A model generated the notes under the pieces. It did not search any database and had not been told where the DNA came from. It worked only from the letters and a program-made list of their open reading frames with translations. Of a DNA stretch of 64,000 bases, positions 1-15,100 are shown one piece after another. The translations under genes and the position numbers were made by a program. The first letter of the stretch is position 1. Every line of letters starts with the position of its first letter. Source of the stretch: Amblyornis subalaris (Eukaryota; Chordata; Aves; Passeriformes; Ptilonorhynchidae); the NCBI GenBank assembly GCA_018881555.1, contig JACAXG010000130.1, positions 938,062 to 1,002,061 of the forward strand, given 5' to 3'.

Positions 1-119
1 TCCCTGTCACTCTGGATCTTGGCCACGTGCATCGACCACATCATCTTGGGGTCATCCTCGATGTTGCGGGCCCCGATGTGGTGGCCCAGCTGTTTTCTGT
101 ACGCAGTTTTGTATTTGTA
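1..119 (-). CDS. NEB: NEB coding exon c34 (super-repeat 5, modules 2-4; cut by window edge)
   Basis: The first 39 codons of a three-module exon are present, starting [20 protein letters not shown] and reaching VAKIQSDR, after an AATTAG acceptor at 120-121. By analogy with c30 the exon should be 104 codons, so about 65 lie beyond position 1. It matches human [20 protein letters not shown]. Confidence 0.96.
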
Positions 120-3100
120 CTAATTGAACACAGAAACAACAATTACCACCTCTTTTCAGGCTGCCATTTCTGCTTCTCTGTTGCTAATATAGTGGTTAAT
201 AATTTTGCATCTAACATATTTTAATTTCCTTGTTTATTTCGCCAAAATTTTTAGCATTTTTCATAATGTCCAGATGATATTACAGGATTTCTTATAGTTA
301 CATAGTCTCACCTTTAAATTATTGTATTTAATTTAATTAACTTTATACCATTACGAATTACACAACTTTTGAGGTGGGCAGCAATATAACAGTGTTAGAG
401 TTTTAGATCTCTCCTCCTTTTAAATGTAAACTATTTTTATCCAAGAGTATGTGCCCCCTCTATGCCCCACTCTTATTTTCTCTCTGCAAGACCCACCTCA
501 CTGGCTATGTCCCGGGATGCCTTGGCTGCCTGGAGGGGGATGGCATCAGGAGGAAGGTCATAGCCCTTCTTCTTCAGCTCTTCATATCCCACCTTGTAAC
601 GTTTCTGTTGGAGAAGGATTCAAAGGCATTAATGCAAATAAAGCTCTCTAAACAGTTTTTCAGTGCTTCAACTTTCCACCTCTGACTATTGAAAAGAAAG
701 CAAGGGTTTCCAAACACAGTTTAATTAATCAAATTAAACTCCATACCTTGTTATTAATTACATGTATTTTGTAACCTTTCATATAAAATATTTAAAAATC
801 ACAATCTCAATGTTTTCTGATTACTTCATTGAAGATCAAAATTTCCTTTTAGCAAATATATTAATCTGAATAATTCACAGAGCTTTCTGCAGACGTGAGT
901 GCTACAACCCTGTGATTCTCTATACCCAGTTTCAAATGCAAACTTACATCACTTGTGTTAATCAAGTTCGATTTAGCCAGCAAAATTTCAGGAGTATCAG
1001 GCATGATGTGAACCTGAGTCTTGTCCTTGTTCCAAGCTTCTCTGTAGAGTATCTGAAAGGGACACAAACAAAAACCTGGTCTGATCCAAGACTCACCTGC
1101 ACAGAAGTAATTTCAGTTCACTTTTTCTCTGCATTAGCAAAGCAAAGATGTACTAAGGAAGCATGAGGGATGTTAACAACACAAGAGACTTAAATCAAAA
1201 AATACAACGACTTCCTACTGAAATACAACCATTCTCTCTTCTTTATATCCCTGTAATGCCAAGGAAACAGCATTAAGGCAATATATTTACACACCACCTT
1301 ACTAAAGGTCTTATTTGCAGTTATACTGAATAAGTTATCAGCACTCAAAACTTTCATCTTCTGAACAAGGCACAGTGACAATGAGCAGTGAGGCACTGAC
1401 TGTAAACACCTGCTATTTGTGTATTTTAAGCACATGTTCTGACATAGATCCTTTTAAAAATGTATATTAATGTATTCATTTCTTGAATCCCACATTCTGT
1501 CTCTAGAGGCAACTTACATCACTCCTATTTTTGGCATTAGATTTTGCCAAAACAATATCCATGGCATCTGGGATACTTGTGAACTTAATGGTGTCTGGGT
1601 GCTGCCTGTACTTCTTCTCACTCAGGATTTCAGAAGCTTTCTTGTTCTTTTCAGATTCCAGAGATCCCAGAGGACTCCATCCGATGCCTCTGAGCCACTG
1701 CAGGTCTGACTTATACAGGTTCTGTTGAGGATGAAAATCAAAACCACAGTAGATTATTNCACTGTTCATTGATTAAACCCTACGAAAAGACTAATTGGCA
1801 TTTTGGCTCCGACCTGATCTATGCTGACATCAAAAGAGAGTTATCAAAGACACTTTCCAACAAGCAGTAATCATCTCACATGGAAATCAGTGAGTTAAAC
1901 CCAGAGGGAGCTTACATCGCTCTGCAGTTCGTTGACCCTCTTTGCCTCCGTGACATCAACCTGGTCAGGCAGACAAGTCCAGCGGTGCAGTATCCGTTTG
2001 TAGTCTATGTCACTGACCAGCTCCTGACACTTCTTAGCCAGAAGGAAGCCCAGCATATCCACGGGCATGTTGAACTTGGTCTTCCACTTTTCAAAGTCCT
2101 TCTTGTACTCCCTCTCGCTCTGCATTTTAGCTACTTGCATGGACCACAACATCTTGGGATCATCCTGCAAGCTGCGGAATCCGATGTGATGTCCCTGCTG
2201 CTTCCGGTATCCTTCTTTGTACTTGAACTGGAATGGCAAAGATTGCACCGTTCAAATCACGGTAACAAACACACGAGGGTAAAATATGTAAGCAAAATAT
2301 CCATATATTCTCTCATTACCAGTGAAATTACCCCTGGAGATGTTCAAGGCCAGGTTGGGTGGGGCTTGGAGGAATCTGGGATACTGGAAGGTGTCCCTGC
2401 CCACGGCAAGGGGTGGAACAGGATAATCCTTNATGTCCCTTCCAACCCAAACCATTTTGTGATTCTATGATTCTATAAATTAGCAACTTGTTATGGCATC
2501 TCCTGTAAAGTTTTAGCAGCCCCTTGAATAATGTGTATCACCCAGTGTCNGTGAATGCTCTCCCTGGGAAGGAAGAATCCTTGGAAAGAAAGAGAGCATT
2601 GCTATAGGAATGGTCTCCTGTGCCATCTGATTCCCACAGTCACACTGCTCAGAACTCCCTAACACTGACACACTGAAATATTTTGATGAATAACATCATC
2701 AACAATGAATAACATAGACAACAACAAAATATGCAGATGCTTAAGCACTGGAAACATTTCCTAATTAGTAATAAAGTCTCTTCCACAAATGCAGGAGCTG
2801 TAACAGTTCCAAGCTATGGTAACAGCAGTCCATGTGTCACCACATCTGTCTCAGAGCTGTAACAAGGATTTCTCTGCATAGGCACTGGGCTCAGCTAACT
2901 GGGCTAAATTTGCTGCTGCTCTGAAAATGAAGCACCCAAAAGAGCAGACAACTCCTCCCTTTGTATGACCAGCCACGTCATGGATGGACCACAAACTTTG
3001 GACTTGCTAAGATGCCAGAGAAACCCTTCTTAAATTTTTTTCTGCACTGACAAGGACAGCTCAGGAAGGAGTTTTGTCGGCAATTTTGGTTGTGACTCCA

Positions 3101-6100
3101 AACCACACCTTAGCAGAGAGGTGTATTTCAATTTAGTGTGACTGTAGGTTATAACAACCAGATCAATGTGTGGCACGTTGAGTTAAAATGCTGCTTACAT
3201 CACTTGCAATGTCCCTTGAAGCTTTGGCAGCTTTCACTGAAATGGCTTCAGGTGTGAGGTCNTAGCCTTTCTTTATCATTTCCTCCAAGCCAAGCTTGTA
3301 GAGTTTCTAAAATTGAAAACAATATTAGTTAAAACCAGTAATATGTATGTCACCTGCTATTTAGATACACTAATGACCATATCACCAAATTCTGGTCACC
3401 TCACAGGCTTCAGTTATGAGAGAACGGCTGCTAGAATGGGAACTGAGAAATGGGAAGCTGAAAAACAAGGAATGCTGGTCTTCCAAGGCTTGGGATAGGA
3501 ACGAAATAGTTTTTCACTACTGAAGCATCTTCCTACTATAGCTTATCTTGAGGATTTGAAATATATACCTCTGGGATAACTGAACACTTTTTGATTGGCT
3601 TAACAAAATTTTAATTAGTAAGGCTTTTATGCAGCCATTTAACAGTCAAGTCAGTTTGTGCACAGTTGATTTTAAGTACAGGCACTCTTAAGTCAAAGAT
3701 TTGCCTCTGGGCAATTATGCAAAAAAAACCCTGGGTATTTTTTACTGGATCAATTGTCACTTTCTCCTATCTGAAAGCTGAGAGAAAAGTTGGAATCACT
3801 GCATCTATTTTTTCCCNTAGGTTAAGTTAAAAATATACACAATTAACTTCTAATGTTATAGNAAGGAATTTTTAACATGACTGATTTCTATGCTAAGCAT
3901 TGAGTATGGGCTATGCACTTCCAGATTTNAAAAGCAGGACTTATATTTTCCATACATTATAATGCACTTTAGTCTGTTAGTTTGCCAGCCTGAAGCTGGT
4001 ACTTACTGTTACTCTGAAAATATTGCTCATATGAAATTTCATATGAAATATGAAACATTACTCATATGAAATATTACTCATATGAAATATGTGTTCTAAG
4101 TCCCCAGTAAATACTAATTTAAAATGTTGATAGGAAGTATTAAAAAACTCTACCTGGCTGAAGTTTATCTTGTTCTGTTTGGCCTGTAGAATATCTGGTG
4201 TATCTGGCATCACATGGACCTGAGTTTTATCCTTTTCCCAGGCTTGAGTATAAGCATGCTGTGGACAGAAAGTCACAGAAAGTCAAATCAGATGTGCTGA
4301 CATAAATGACAAAAGATGGTTGTTTCAGGGTTTTCACCTTTCTCCACATTTGGGAATGGATTGGTAAAAACACGATGGTGCTGACTCAGATTTATTTTAC
4401 TATGTAATGACCTAATCCAGAATAAGGTGAATTATTGTCCAGTCTTGCTTCTAATGAAACCCAACTAACAAGATTTTCAGGACCAGTCATTTCTATATAA
4501 GAATAAGAAGAACAGAGGTTGGAGAAAAANGACAAAAGATTTCTTTAACCAATGCTATTTATCAATGGCTGTTTCATTAAGGAAAAAATAAGGAAAAAAG
4601 AGGAGGCTGTGACAGTTTTTTCCCAGAGCAACGCTGCTACATAAAGGTGTGGCAGAGACTTACAGACTGTTTATTGGAATGGATTATATGTGAATGCCTG
4701 CCTGGTTCTTCCNCTAAATACTCACTTTGTCCATGATATTTGCATTCTGCTTGGCAAGGACCAGGTCCATGGCATCGTTCTGTTTGGTGAAGGGGAACAT
4801 GCTGGGGTGCTGGCGGTACTTCCGATCGCTTGCGATCTCCGTGGCTTTCTTCGATTTCTCCACATCCAGAGAACCCATAGGACTCCAGCCAATCCCCCTG
4901 AACCACTCCTTGTAATCCTGCTTGTACTCATTCTGCCAAACAGGACACACAAAGCAAAGCTCACAATTCACAACANCTCACACAAAACAATCCTGTCGTT
5001 TCCGAAACGCAGCCGTGATGTAAAAACAAAAGCCACCAAAGGAAAACTTACATCGCTTTGGATCTGATTCATGTTCCTGTACAGCTCCAAACTCATGGCA
5101 TCTGGCAGGAGCATGTACTGGTGGATGAGCCGTTTGTAGTTGGTGTTGGTCACACGGTCCTGTGCCTCCTTGGCTGCCACCACGCTGAGGGCATCCGAAG
5201 GTGTTTGGTAGTGAGTCTTGCTCATCTCATAGGCCTTCTTGTACTCCCTGTCCGACTGCATCTTGGCCACTTGCATGCAATGGACGAGTTTGGGATCATC
5301 CTGGAGGCTGCGGAAGCCTACGAGTTTCCCCTTGTCTTGTTCATAGCCTAATTTGTATTTATACTGTAAGAGAACAGAAACAGAGACTTTAATTATTTTA
5401 GATTAGAAATTAAGGAAAAAATTCAGCGTGGTGAGGCCCTAGCACAGGTTTCCCACTGCAGCTGTGGCTGCCCCATCCCTGGAAGTGTCCAAGGCCAAGC
5501 TGGACAGGGCTTAGAGCAACCTGGGATAGTGGAAAGTGTCCCTGCCCATTTCTTCTCTCAAAAACTTACATCACTGGCAATATCCCTGGAAGCTTTGGCA
5601 GCTTTGACAGGGATAGCATCAGCCCTGAGGTCGTATCCTTTCTTCCTCGTTTCTTCAAATGAAGATCTGTACATTTTCTGTAAAAAGAAAAAGAAACATC
5701 TTTNAAAAAAAGCAAAAAAATTACGTTTTCCACATGCACAAATATTGGTGAAAAGTTACATCTATAAGGTTGTCAGCTTAAAAAATAAAAAGAGATAAAA
5801 GTGTCTATTTCTGCCCACACTGAAGATGTGCACAATTACAAGCAGTACTTTGTTTAGCATATACAGATTTAACAACTGGCTACCAAAACCTGCCTATAAT
5901 GTCATCTTTGACCAAAAGAACAGGTGCTATCTACAAACATTTTGAATCCTGTAAAAACCTTGTGCATGGGGAAATAGAATAATCAATAATAAAGTAATAA
6001 ATACGGTAACAAACATGACTAATGCTCAAACTCTACTATTTTGTTAGCAACTGTTATATTTTAAGGACCTGCATGAACACTTCATAACCTGACTATAAAT

Positions 6101-9100
6101 ATGGCTTTTTCTAGGAAATTTTGGATATTTAATTTCAGGGAAGGAAGCAGGGAAAAGGAAAATTAATAGTTTTTTGTGAAATTACTACAGGTGAGCAAGG
6201 TGAGAATTAGGGAGCCTTTTGCATGCTCTCATTTCACTTATTCCTAATTAAAAAATAAGAGCAAGGTCACATCCTTACAAACAATACTCACTTCACTTAA
6301 ATTGAACGCATTTGCTTTTGCTAAAGCAATCTGTGGAATATCTGGGGTGATGTGAACTTTCTTTTTGTCTTCTTCCCATGCTTGTTTGTACTTGTGCTGG
6401 AAGGATTAAAAAAAGAAGAGANCTCAACATCTGTTATTATTAAATAAAACTATTTTAAAGACTATTTCCTATTTGAAATACAAACTGCCTTGACAATGAT
6501 GTGTTACTGGCATGGGAGGAACACTGATATTTTTATTTTAGCACTTCAAGCACATTCATCAGCTACAAAATAAAACTATGTTTTCCAAAGCTCTGCATAC
6601 AATGAGANTGAGTATTAAATCAGGTGTAGTTTGTTTCCCACTTCTGCAAACCTAAATTAATTTTGATGAGCACTTCCTTACCTCATCCATGATTTTGGCA
6701 TTATTTAAAGCCAAGACCATGTTCATGGAATCCATAGGAACAGAGTACTTCAGCTTGTCTGGATGCTGGCGATACTTCTTCTCACTAACAATTTCCATGG
6801 CTTTTTTGTTCTTCTCAGCTTCCAGGGAGCCCAGTGGGAGCCACCCAACACCCTTCATGGTTTCATCATACTCTGCTTTGTATTGATTCTGGAGGCAGAA
6901 AGGAAAACAAAAACCAATATGAAGCATGAAAAAGTTTATAAATTTGGAAGTACAAGATAAAATGTATTAAGGAAAAGTGAAGCTTTTCCNTCTTGGTCTG
7001 CACACAACTATTGCTCCTGAAGAGCCTGATGGGACATGTAAGGAGTAAATATTCATAAAATTACTTATTTCTAAGCTCAAATTCTTTAATTTAATATTTC
7101 AGAGTCTAGGAACAACAAAATGGCTATAATTGTTGAAAAACTCATTTAATTTGCTACGTTTTAGTATATACCTGATCAAATTTCACTAAGAAAATAATAC
7201 TATTTATCTGACAGTATTTTTTCATAAACTAAGCACCTTTATATTCACAATGCAAAGGTTGAAGAACCTCTTACTTACATCACTTTGTAACTGCATCATG
7301 TTTTTGGCCAATTCAATGCTCATAGCATCGGGCAGGACGTTGTAGGTGTGGATCAAGTTTTTGTAGTTTGCATTTGTAGCCACTTCCTGAGCTTTCTTGG
7401 CTGCCACCACACTGACCATGTCAACTGGAGTATGGAAATTAGTCTTGGCCTTCTCATAGTCCTTTTTGTATTCCCTGTCAGATTGCATCTTGGCCACCTG
7501 CATGAAGTGCACCAGCTTGGGGTCGTCCTCCAGGCTGCGGAAGCCGATGTGCTTCCCTTTGCCCTTCTCGTAGGCCAGCTTGTATTTATACTGGCAGGAA
7601 AGAGAAAGAACAGCAAAAACTCCAATGAAAAAAGTGCAATATTAAGCTCAGGTGTAGCCATTTAATTTAAATAAAGTCACTGAATGGTATCACCCAACCA
7701 AACTCACGTCGCTTGCGATNTCTCTGGAGCTTTTGGCTGCTTTGATTGGAATTGCATCTGGCTGCAGGTCATATCCCTTCTTCTTGTCCTCCTCCCATCC
7801 AGCTTTGTAAAGTTTCTAATTTCAAATGTGAAAGAGAACAGGTATCATGAAGGCNGAACTCTGAGTTTAAATATTTTCAAATGAGACATGAAAATGACAC
7901 CAATTTTTGATCTGTGCAGGAGGCACTGAATGTCCTGAGCACAGTACTCACATCACTCATTGTGAGCTGGTTCACTTTGCACTGCAGAATTTCTGGAGTG
8001 TCTGGCATAACATGAATGCTGGTCTTCTCTTTGTTCCATTTATCTGTGTAGAGCCTCTGCAATTACAAAGATATTTTTAGAATTGAAAAGGTATTGAACT
8101 TTTAAGAGTTTGCTTTTGTTCTGCTCAGTTGCAATAAATAGTATTTCATAGAAATATTATTAGCACCAGAAATAACCTTCACAAATACAGNTGCTGAGGA
8201 GAAACATTAATTTCCTTCTTCCTTTAGTATTTTGAGAAATTTTCAAAGTATGTTTTGATAATTAATGAATATTGAAGATGGAAGTTTTCAGTCTGCATTC
8301 TTCCCTGCTTTAATGAGAAGCCTAATTTTTACTTTCACAGACATTCTTTCCATGGCAAACATGGAGTAAGGATCAGTGGAGTCCTGGATAACTGGAGACA
8401 AGTATAAAGAACACCACTTTCAAGGAAACTTGCACAAAACTGACAGAATTCCAGGTTTTTTGCAGTTCACTGATTGTGAATACTTCCTACAGAANAAAGG
8501 TTACCAAAGCACTATAAATCTGGAGAAGAAATCTTTAATCACATACACAAAAATATTTAATCTTTATAAACAGAAAACGAAACTCCCTTATTATGAATAG
8601 TCTGATGCTTCCACGATCTCTGTGTCCAGTCTTAACCAAGGAACCACTACACNCTTTAGAAATTTTAACCATTTCAGTGGGAATGCACCTTGGCCCACAA
8701 TTTTTCAAGACAAAGACCCAAACTCTGGGTCAATCCAACAACTTCCCACCTTGTTCATGGTCTTGGCATTTTGCTTGGCGAGCACTTGCTCCATGGCNTC
8801 CGTGGGGATGGAGAACTTCAGCTGGTCGGGGTGCTGCCGGTATTTCTTCTCACTGAGAATCTCTGTGGCTTTCTTGGCCTTTTCTACGTCCAGTGACTGA
8901 ATTGGTACCCAGCCCACGCCTCTCAACCAGTTATTGAAGTCAGATTTGTACAGGTTCTTTGAAAAATAAACATGAAAAACATAGTGAGGCAAGAAAAAAT
9001 ACAATGTCCATATACACAAAAACACGTAAGGCCTTAAGACTTCTCCTGGTCATTCAATTTTGAGGGGAAGTTTAGATTTAATTAAAATTTCAGTATGATA

Positions 9101-12100
9101 GAGTCAGTATTTAGACCCTGTACATAACCTACAATCTCTGACAGGAGAAATAAAATCATAGTAATTAAAAATCTGACACAAAAATACATGAATTAGTAAA
9201 ACACGTTCATTTTCTGGGAATTAGCCAAATACGTAGAGATATAAAGAAAGTTGTTAGTCACTAGATAAATCTCCTAGAAAGTAATAGCTACACATAATTC
9301 CCATGTTTGGAAAATAAATGGTTCCAGACCAGTCATTTACATCCCAATCTATTAATAAAGTGTAATATGTATCAGATTATATAAATTAATTTTTTAGCCT
9401 TTAATGATGNAACACAGTCATTATGCCAACTAAAAATGGGCCTGATGAATGATCACATACATCACTCTGAAGCTGCATCACGTTTCTGGATAGCTCCAGG
9501 TTCACAGAATCAGGCAGGAGGGTGTAATGGTGAATTGGCTGTTTATAGCCAGCGTTTGTCACCACTTCCTGGGCTTTCTTGGCAGCTGTCACGCTGAACA
9601 TATCCAAAGGAGTGTGATATTTGGTCTTGGTGACTTCATAATCCTTCTTGTATTCCCGATCCGATTGGATTTTGGCCACGTTCATGTAGTGGACGAGTTT
9701 GGGATCATCCTGCAGGCTCCGGTACCCNACCTGTTTGCCTTTGTCTTTCTCATAGGATTCCTTGTACTTGTACTAGAGACAAAGGAAAAACAGCCTTACC
9801 CACTTGGGAAAGAGAAAANACACTTTTGATGATTTTAAAATACTGAGTTTCAAAGTATTAATGACTGCAGTTCATTCTACAGCCTCATAAATGGTTTTTA
9901 TGACAGCACAGGATTATTTAGGTCAAAAAAAGAAAAGGATTATTGGATTTTTCAGCTTGTCTTGACACCTGGTACACATCTCACCCTACATATGTAGCTC
10001 CATGCTCTCCCTCACCATTGCCACTGACATATTTTACTGCTTGTAACCCCCAGGAGCATTCAGCTTTTAATTAGGACTATAATAATAAATCATTTNAAAG
10101 CCCTATCAAACAATTCGATATCCCAGTATTCAACTCGGATGTTTAAAAGGGGAATGAAGAGTCACTTGTGACCTTTTGCTAAAGCAGAAGTGCAGGTCTC
10201 CAGCACAGGTAAATAATAATAAATAATGTCATGCAGGAGGTGTGTGTTCCACTGGATGTAAATCCTACTTACATCACTTGCAATATTCCGAGAAGCTTTA
10301 GCAGCAATAATGGGAATGGCATCTGGTTTCAGATCGTAGCCTTTGGCAATGGTTTTCTTCCAGTCTGCTTTGTAGTTAGCCTTGGAGGGGAAAAAAGGGG
10401 AGAGTTTGCAGTGCCAGGAATAGCAATTTTAACAAAGCCATATTTTAATTGNAGTTACAGGAATCAAAATATCCAGTTTCACCCATGTAATTTCAAGAAA
10501 AAAGTGTTAACCTGTACACAAACTACAGTTCTACTATGATAAATGTACTACAAAGTTAATCATTAAACCAATAAGCATTTTTTGCACTTGTTATTTGGAA
10601 CAACTCTATCAGTGGTGTTTTTACCCTTGCTTATGCCAAGTTCTTTTTCATTTGACTGAACCTTCAGAAATCTTTTCCTGTTAGCTTCAAACTCAGGCTT
10701 TGTGGTCTAAAGGGATTGGGAAAAGCAGTCTGGCTGATTTTTTTTATCAGTCTGGGCAGACTATTAAAATTTCAAGGCTACTAAAGGAGATGTCAGTTTT
10801 TAGCTCATTCCTGGAAGGCTGATAATGCCNCCAAAACATTTAACATCACAAAGGCAATAAAATTGGTACTATCAGTGGAGACCTTCATGGTGTTGGATGG
10901 ATGCAAGAAGGGGTGGAAAGCAGCAGACCAGGAGCTGACTGGCAGAAAAAGGCATTCCTATCTTTCCACTGGAGGAGTTAATATCCTTTGGAAGCCAAGC
11001 AGCAGGAAGCAAACCCAGGGAACACGTACTGCTTGCCTATGCAGTGGGTTTTATATAAAATAGATGACAGAAGGCTCCAAACCTATAGGAATCTGAATAA
11101 CATCATTCTGGTTTTCTCATTCAGCTATCCCAGCAGTTTGGCAATAAAGCACTAAAATGTGTTTATGTTCATCAGTGCTCAGACAGCTGAAAAATTTGCT
11201 TAACAAGCACTAAAGTTCAAGTTTAGCTGCATTCAGAACTCGTGCATTTTGCATAGGACAGCAAAAGCATCATTTTTTAGATCCTATCNCCTTGATTTTA
11301 AGTCTTCCAAACCCATTTTGCAATAGTTCTAGAAGAAAAGGTGAATTTTGAGTGAGCAGTTTGTAGCTAACAGAAACTGCATATAATAAATTGAATCAAG
11401 AGCTCTAAATTCAAAATCTACTCACATCACTGATGTTGTAGGCATTAACTCTAGCCTGGATGAACTGAGGCACATCAGGAGGGAGGTGGTACTTGTGAAT
11501 AATTTCTTCACCTTTGGATTTATACAATATCTGCAAAGAAAAATAAAGAAAAGAAATTTAGCAGCCCAATTTATAGACTGCAAATTGAAAAACTACTAAA
11601 AACATCTGATTTCCAGGTGACTTTCTGCTGGAATAAAATTGTGAATACACACATCCACCCACACAATTATTTCAGGAGTGCTCTTGAAAGTGGGGGATGA
11701 AGTGAAGGTGGNCACAGGGCAGAAATGGATAAGGTCAGAGTGTTTTCAAAGTTTACTTACATCACTCAGTTGCTTGCTGTTGATCTCTGCTTGCTTCTGT
11801 ACTGGAGAGTCAGTCACTGAAGTGAATTTGGTTTGATCAGGATGCTTTTTGTAGGTGTACTGAAGGAAGATACAAAAATATTTGTAGAAAATGCATAGAA
11901 AGGATTTTCCAAGTACTGATAAAGTAAATAAAATTATTAATAAAGTAACTTCAAAACTTTTTCAATATTAATTAAAAATAATATGTTGACTTAAGCAGGT
12001 GAATGCTNGATGTTAATTCTTCATTTTGGTACTATTTTACGTTTTCACTTGTTATAAAAATGATTGTGCTATATCTGTTTTGATCACTAGATGTCACAAA

Positions 12101-15100
12101 AGGCCCTAAAATAGAGCTGAAGGCAGTTTCTAAAAGTCACACATGCTAATGAGGCCAAATTCAAAATCATTGTAGTTAGCAGGGATCACTCAGTTAATTT
12201 TTCCACGGCGAACCACAACTGCCCTGCACTTACATCTTTACATTGCTCCAACTTCTTNATTGCTTCATACTCTTGAGTTATGGTCTGAGGGAAGTAGCAC
12301 TTTGTCTTTTCCTCCTCATAATCTGCTTTGTAATTTTTCTAGGAACAAAAGCAACATTCAGTAAGAAACCACAACTGAGCTTTCTCTGAACTGCAAGAGC
12401 GATGGGGAAAACAGAAGGATTGCCACACTCACATCGCTCTTCATGGCTTCAACTTTCATGCAGTGNGTGTGATGTGGGTCCTCAAAGCTGCCCAAATAGT
12501 GCCCCAAAATATTCTTCTGATATGCATCTTTATATTTTACCTGCAAAAATAACCGTGAGTAGATAAACAAAAGNAATCAAGAGGGTCGGAAGTGAAAGAT
12601 AAAACCCAAATGAAATACATACATCACTGTAGTTCTTCAGGGCAGCATCAGTCTGGAACTTGGGTGTCTCGCAGTAATTCATGCTGTTTCCTTTGGACTG
12701 TTCATAGGCTTCTTTGTATAATTTCTGCAAAGGCAAATAACACCAGCTAACGCACTAGATTTCACTGCAACTCACCCACACCATGTTAAAAATTACAAGT
12801 GTAAAATTGCAAAATTGTTCCCAAGAAAAGCTTTCCCACAGGATTGAAAAATAGATGGCACCGTTTTCTCAATGATTTTTAAAAATAACTTTTTTTAGGT
12901 TTGTAAAGGAAGACAGAAAGGTCTGACTAATGGTTTTTGAACTTCTGACACTGAGGAATATTCAATCTCTTTCCACAGAGATAAAACAGCAAGAAGAGAG
13001 GGATCGAGAAGACCATTAGAGTGAGTAATCAGAACATAATATAAAAATATGTAAAAGCACCACATATTTTATCATTATTAGNTGAAATTCATTAAAACAG
13101 TACGGAAAGAACTGTTCCCTTGTGATCCATTACCCACAAGGATTTAAATGAACTCTGCAATAATTAGCCATCAACATGCCACTGCTATTGCTNCACTCAT
13201 CTGGGGAGAAATGACTTTACCTGAATCAGTCAGGTTGGTGCTAACCCATGACAAATATGGGTCTACAAAACTAAAAATACTACGAGATCCAAAGGAGAAG
13301 NCTTGTGAAGAAATGATGAGTTTGGTTTCTGGTACATGGCTGAAAATCATGTAGCTGTACTTTGGTAATACTCACATCACTCAGAATATCTCCTGCAGTT
13401 TTCAATTGCTTCAGCAATGGGTTCTCTGTAGCAGGGAGCACATTATAATCTGCAACAGCTTTTTTCTTNTCATAGTCTGCTCTGTACTTGAACTTGAAAG
13501 GATAAAAATAAAAGAGGTTTAAAAATCAGTATTAAAAGCCAAATGCTCGCTAACCTGTGTGANTNCCCACAGAAGCTGTGGCTGCCCCATCCCTGGAAGT
13601 GTCCAAGGCCAGGTTGGATGGGCTTGGAGCAACCTGGGATAGTGGAAGGTGTCCCTGCACATGGGAAGCGGAACTGGGTGGTCTTTAAGGTCCCTTCCCA
13701 CCCAAAGCATTCTGTGATATGAATCTATTCTATGATATAATCTTAAACTTTTCAGGAAAAATGCCCCTGTTTTTTAACTTATGATTCCTGNTGGTAAAGG
13801 ACCATGAAAGGTCTTGGCAGAACAATTCCAGCACAAACTTGTCTGAGCTCAGATCTGCTCCCAAGCTGAGCAGGTGGAACACAGGTCCCTCACCTTGCTG
13901 ACATTTTCNGAAGCTCGTTTATTTGCTTCATATTCTGGAGTTTCAGTCTGCATGAAGTAGATTTGGTCTTTAATGTTTTCAAAGTCTTCCTGGTATTTCC
14001 TCTGTTAGGAACAGAGACAGACAGAAAACAACACATCATATCATTATAAATCAGACATCCAAAGAGGATTATTGAGGAAAAAAGCAATTCCACAAATAGA
14101 ACATCAGTACTTTCCACATTAACATAAATGGGGATAAAGCTGTTCAAGGTTTTCTGCAGAATTCACTCACCATACTTAGATTTTCTGCATTCATTTTTGC
14201 CACTGCCACGTCATAGCACGGAGTTTGACTCCACTTGCCCTTGATTTTGTTTTTATAGTCCTCATGGTAAATAACCTATAAGGAAAGAAAACAATNGAAT
14301 GTAATCCCCAAGACACAGCTCCATTTTCACTTCACAGACTTGTTTTTGAAAGTTGTCTTTTTAAAGTTGCTTCNCATTTTACATCTGCCTTATAATCACT
14401 TCAGCAGTTATTGTCAAAAAGACCTTAAATATGATTTGGCCAAACCATTTCAGTGTTATTTCTCTTCTTCCCTCACCTAAAAATGATAAATAGGTGAAAT
14501 AAATAATCTCTAACATGTTCCTTTAGTTTTGTTTTCTCACTGGTCACATAATATTGGGACCATTGCTTAAGTCAGAATTTACTGTTATTGCTGCTGGAAC
14601 TTGTTGTAAGGAAACCCTTTTACATACTGATCTTTTTCTTACATGTTATAGGATTTTTTGATGACAATTTAGCTTTTAAGCAATGGAAAAATAAGATTAA
14701 AGAAATTTTCTCTAAATTAATTATTTNACCTTCCAAATGGGTTCAGTGCAATTTTCCTAGTGGCTTCTCCACCATAAGCGAATACTGTAACTCTCTAATC
14801 TTAAACACCAGATAATTTCCAACACACAATAAAATAAATAAAATAAAATCACGCATCTCCTCTTCATAGTAGTTAAATTATTAATGGAGTTAAAATCCTA
14901 CTTCTGCCTTGCAAGATTATGCAACTTGGTTCCAGTTTCTCCAGCAAAATTTGGTCTTCCTGTCTGTCTTTTCTTTTGCTTTCCCTTTCCTCNGGTACCT
15001 TTGTGCCTCTCTGCCTGCAGAAGTGAGGTTTGGGCAGAGTGTTCTACTCACATCACTCAGCTGCCGTGTCACCTTCTTGGCTTGCACCACCTCAGGGGGG

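Larger units (their letters stand above)
120..1517 (-). other. NEB: NEB introns c31-c34 (377, 343 and 465 bp)
   Basis: The gaps 120-496, 605-947 and 1,053-1,517 are AT-rich with no repeat or exon recognised. The same holds for 4,259-4,725, 5,678-6,291 and 6,889-7,278 farther upstream in the gene. Confidence 0.65.
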
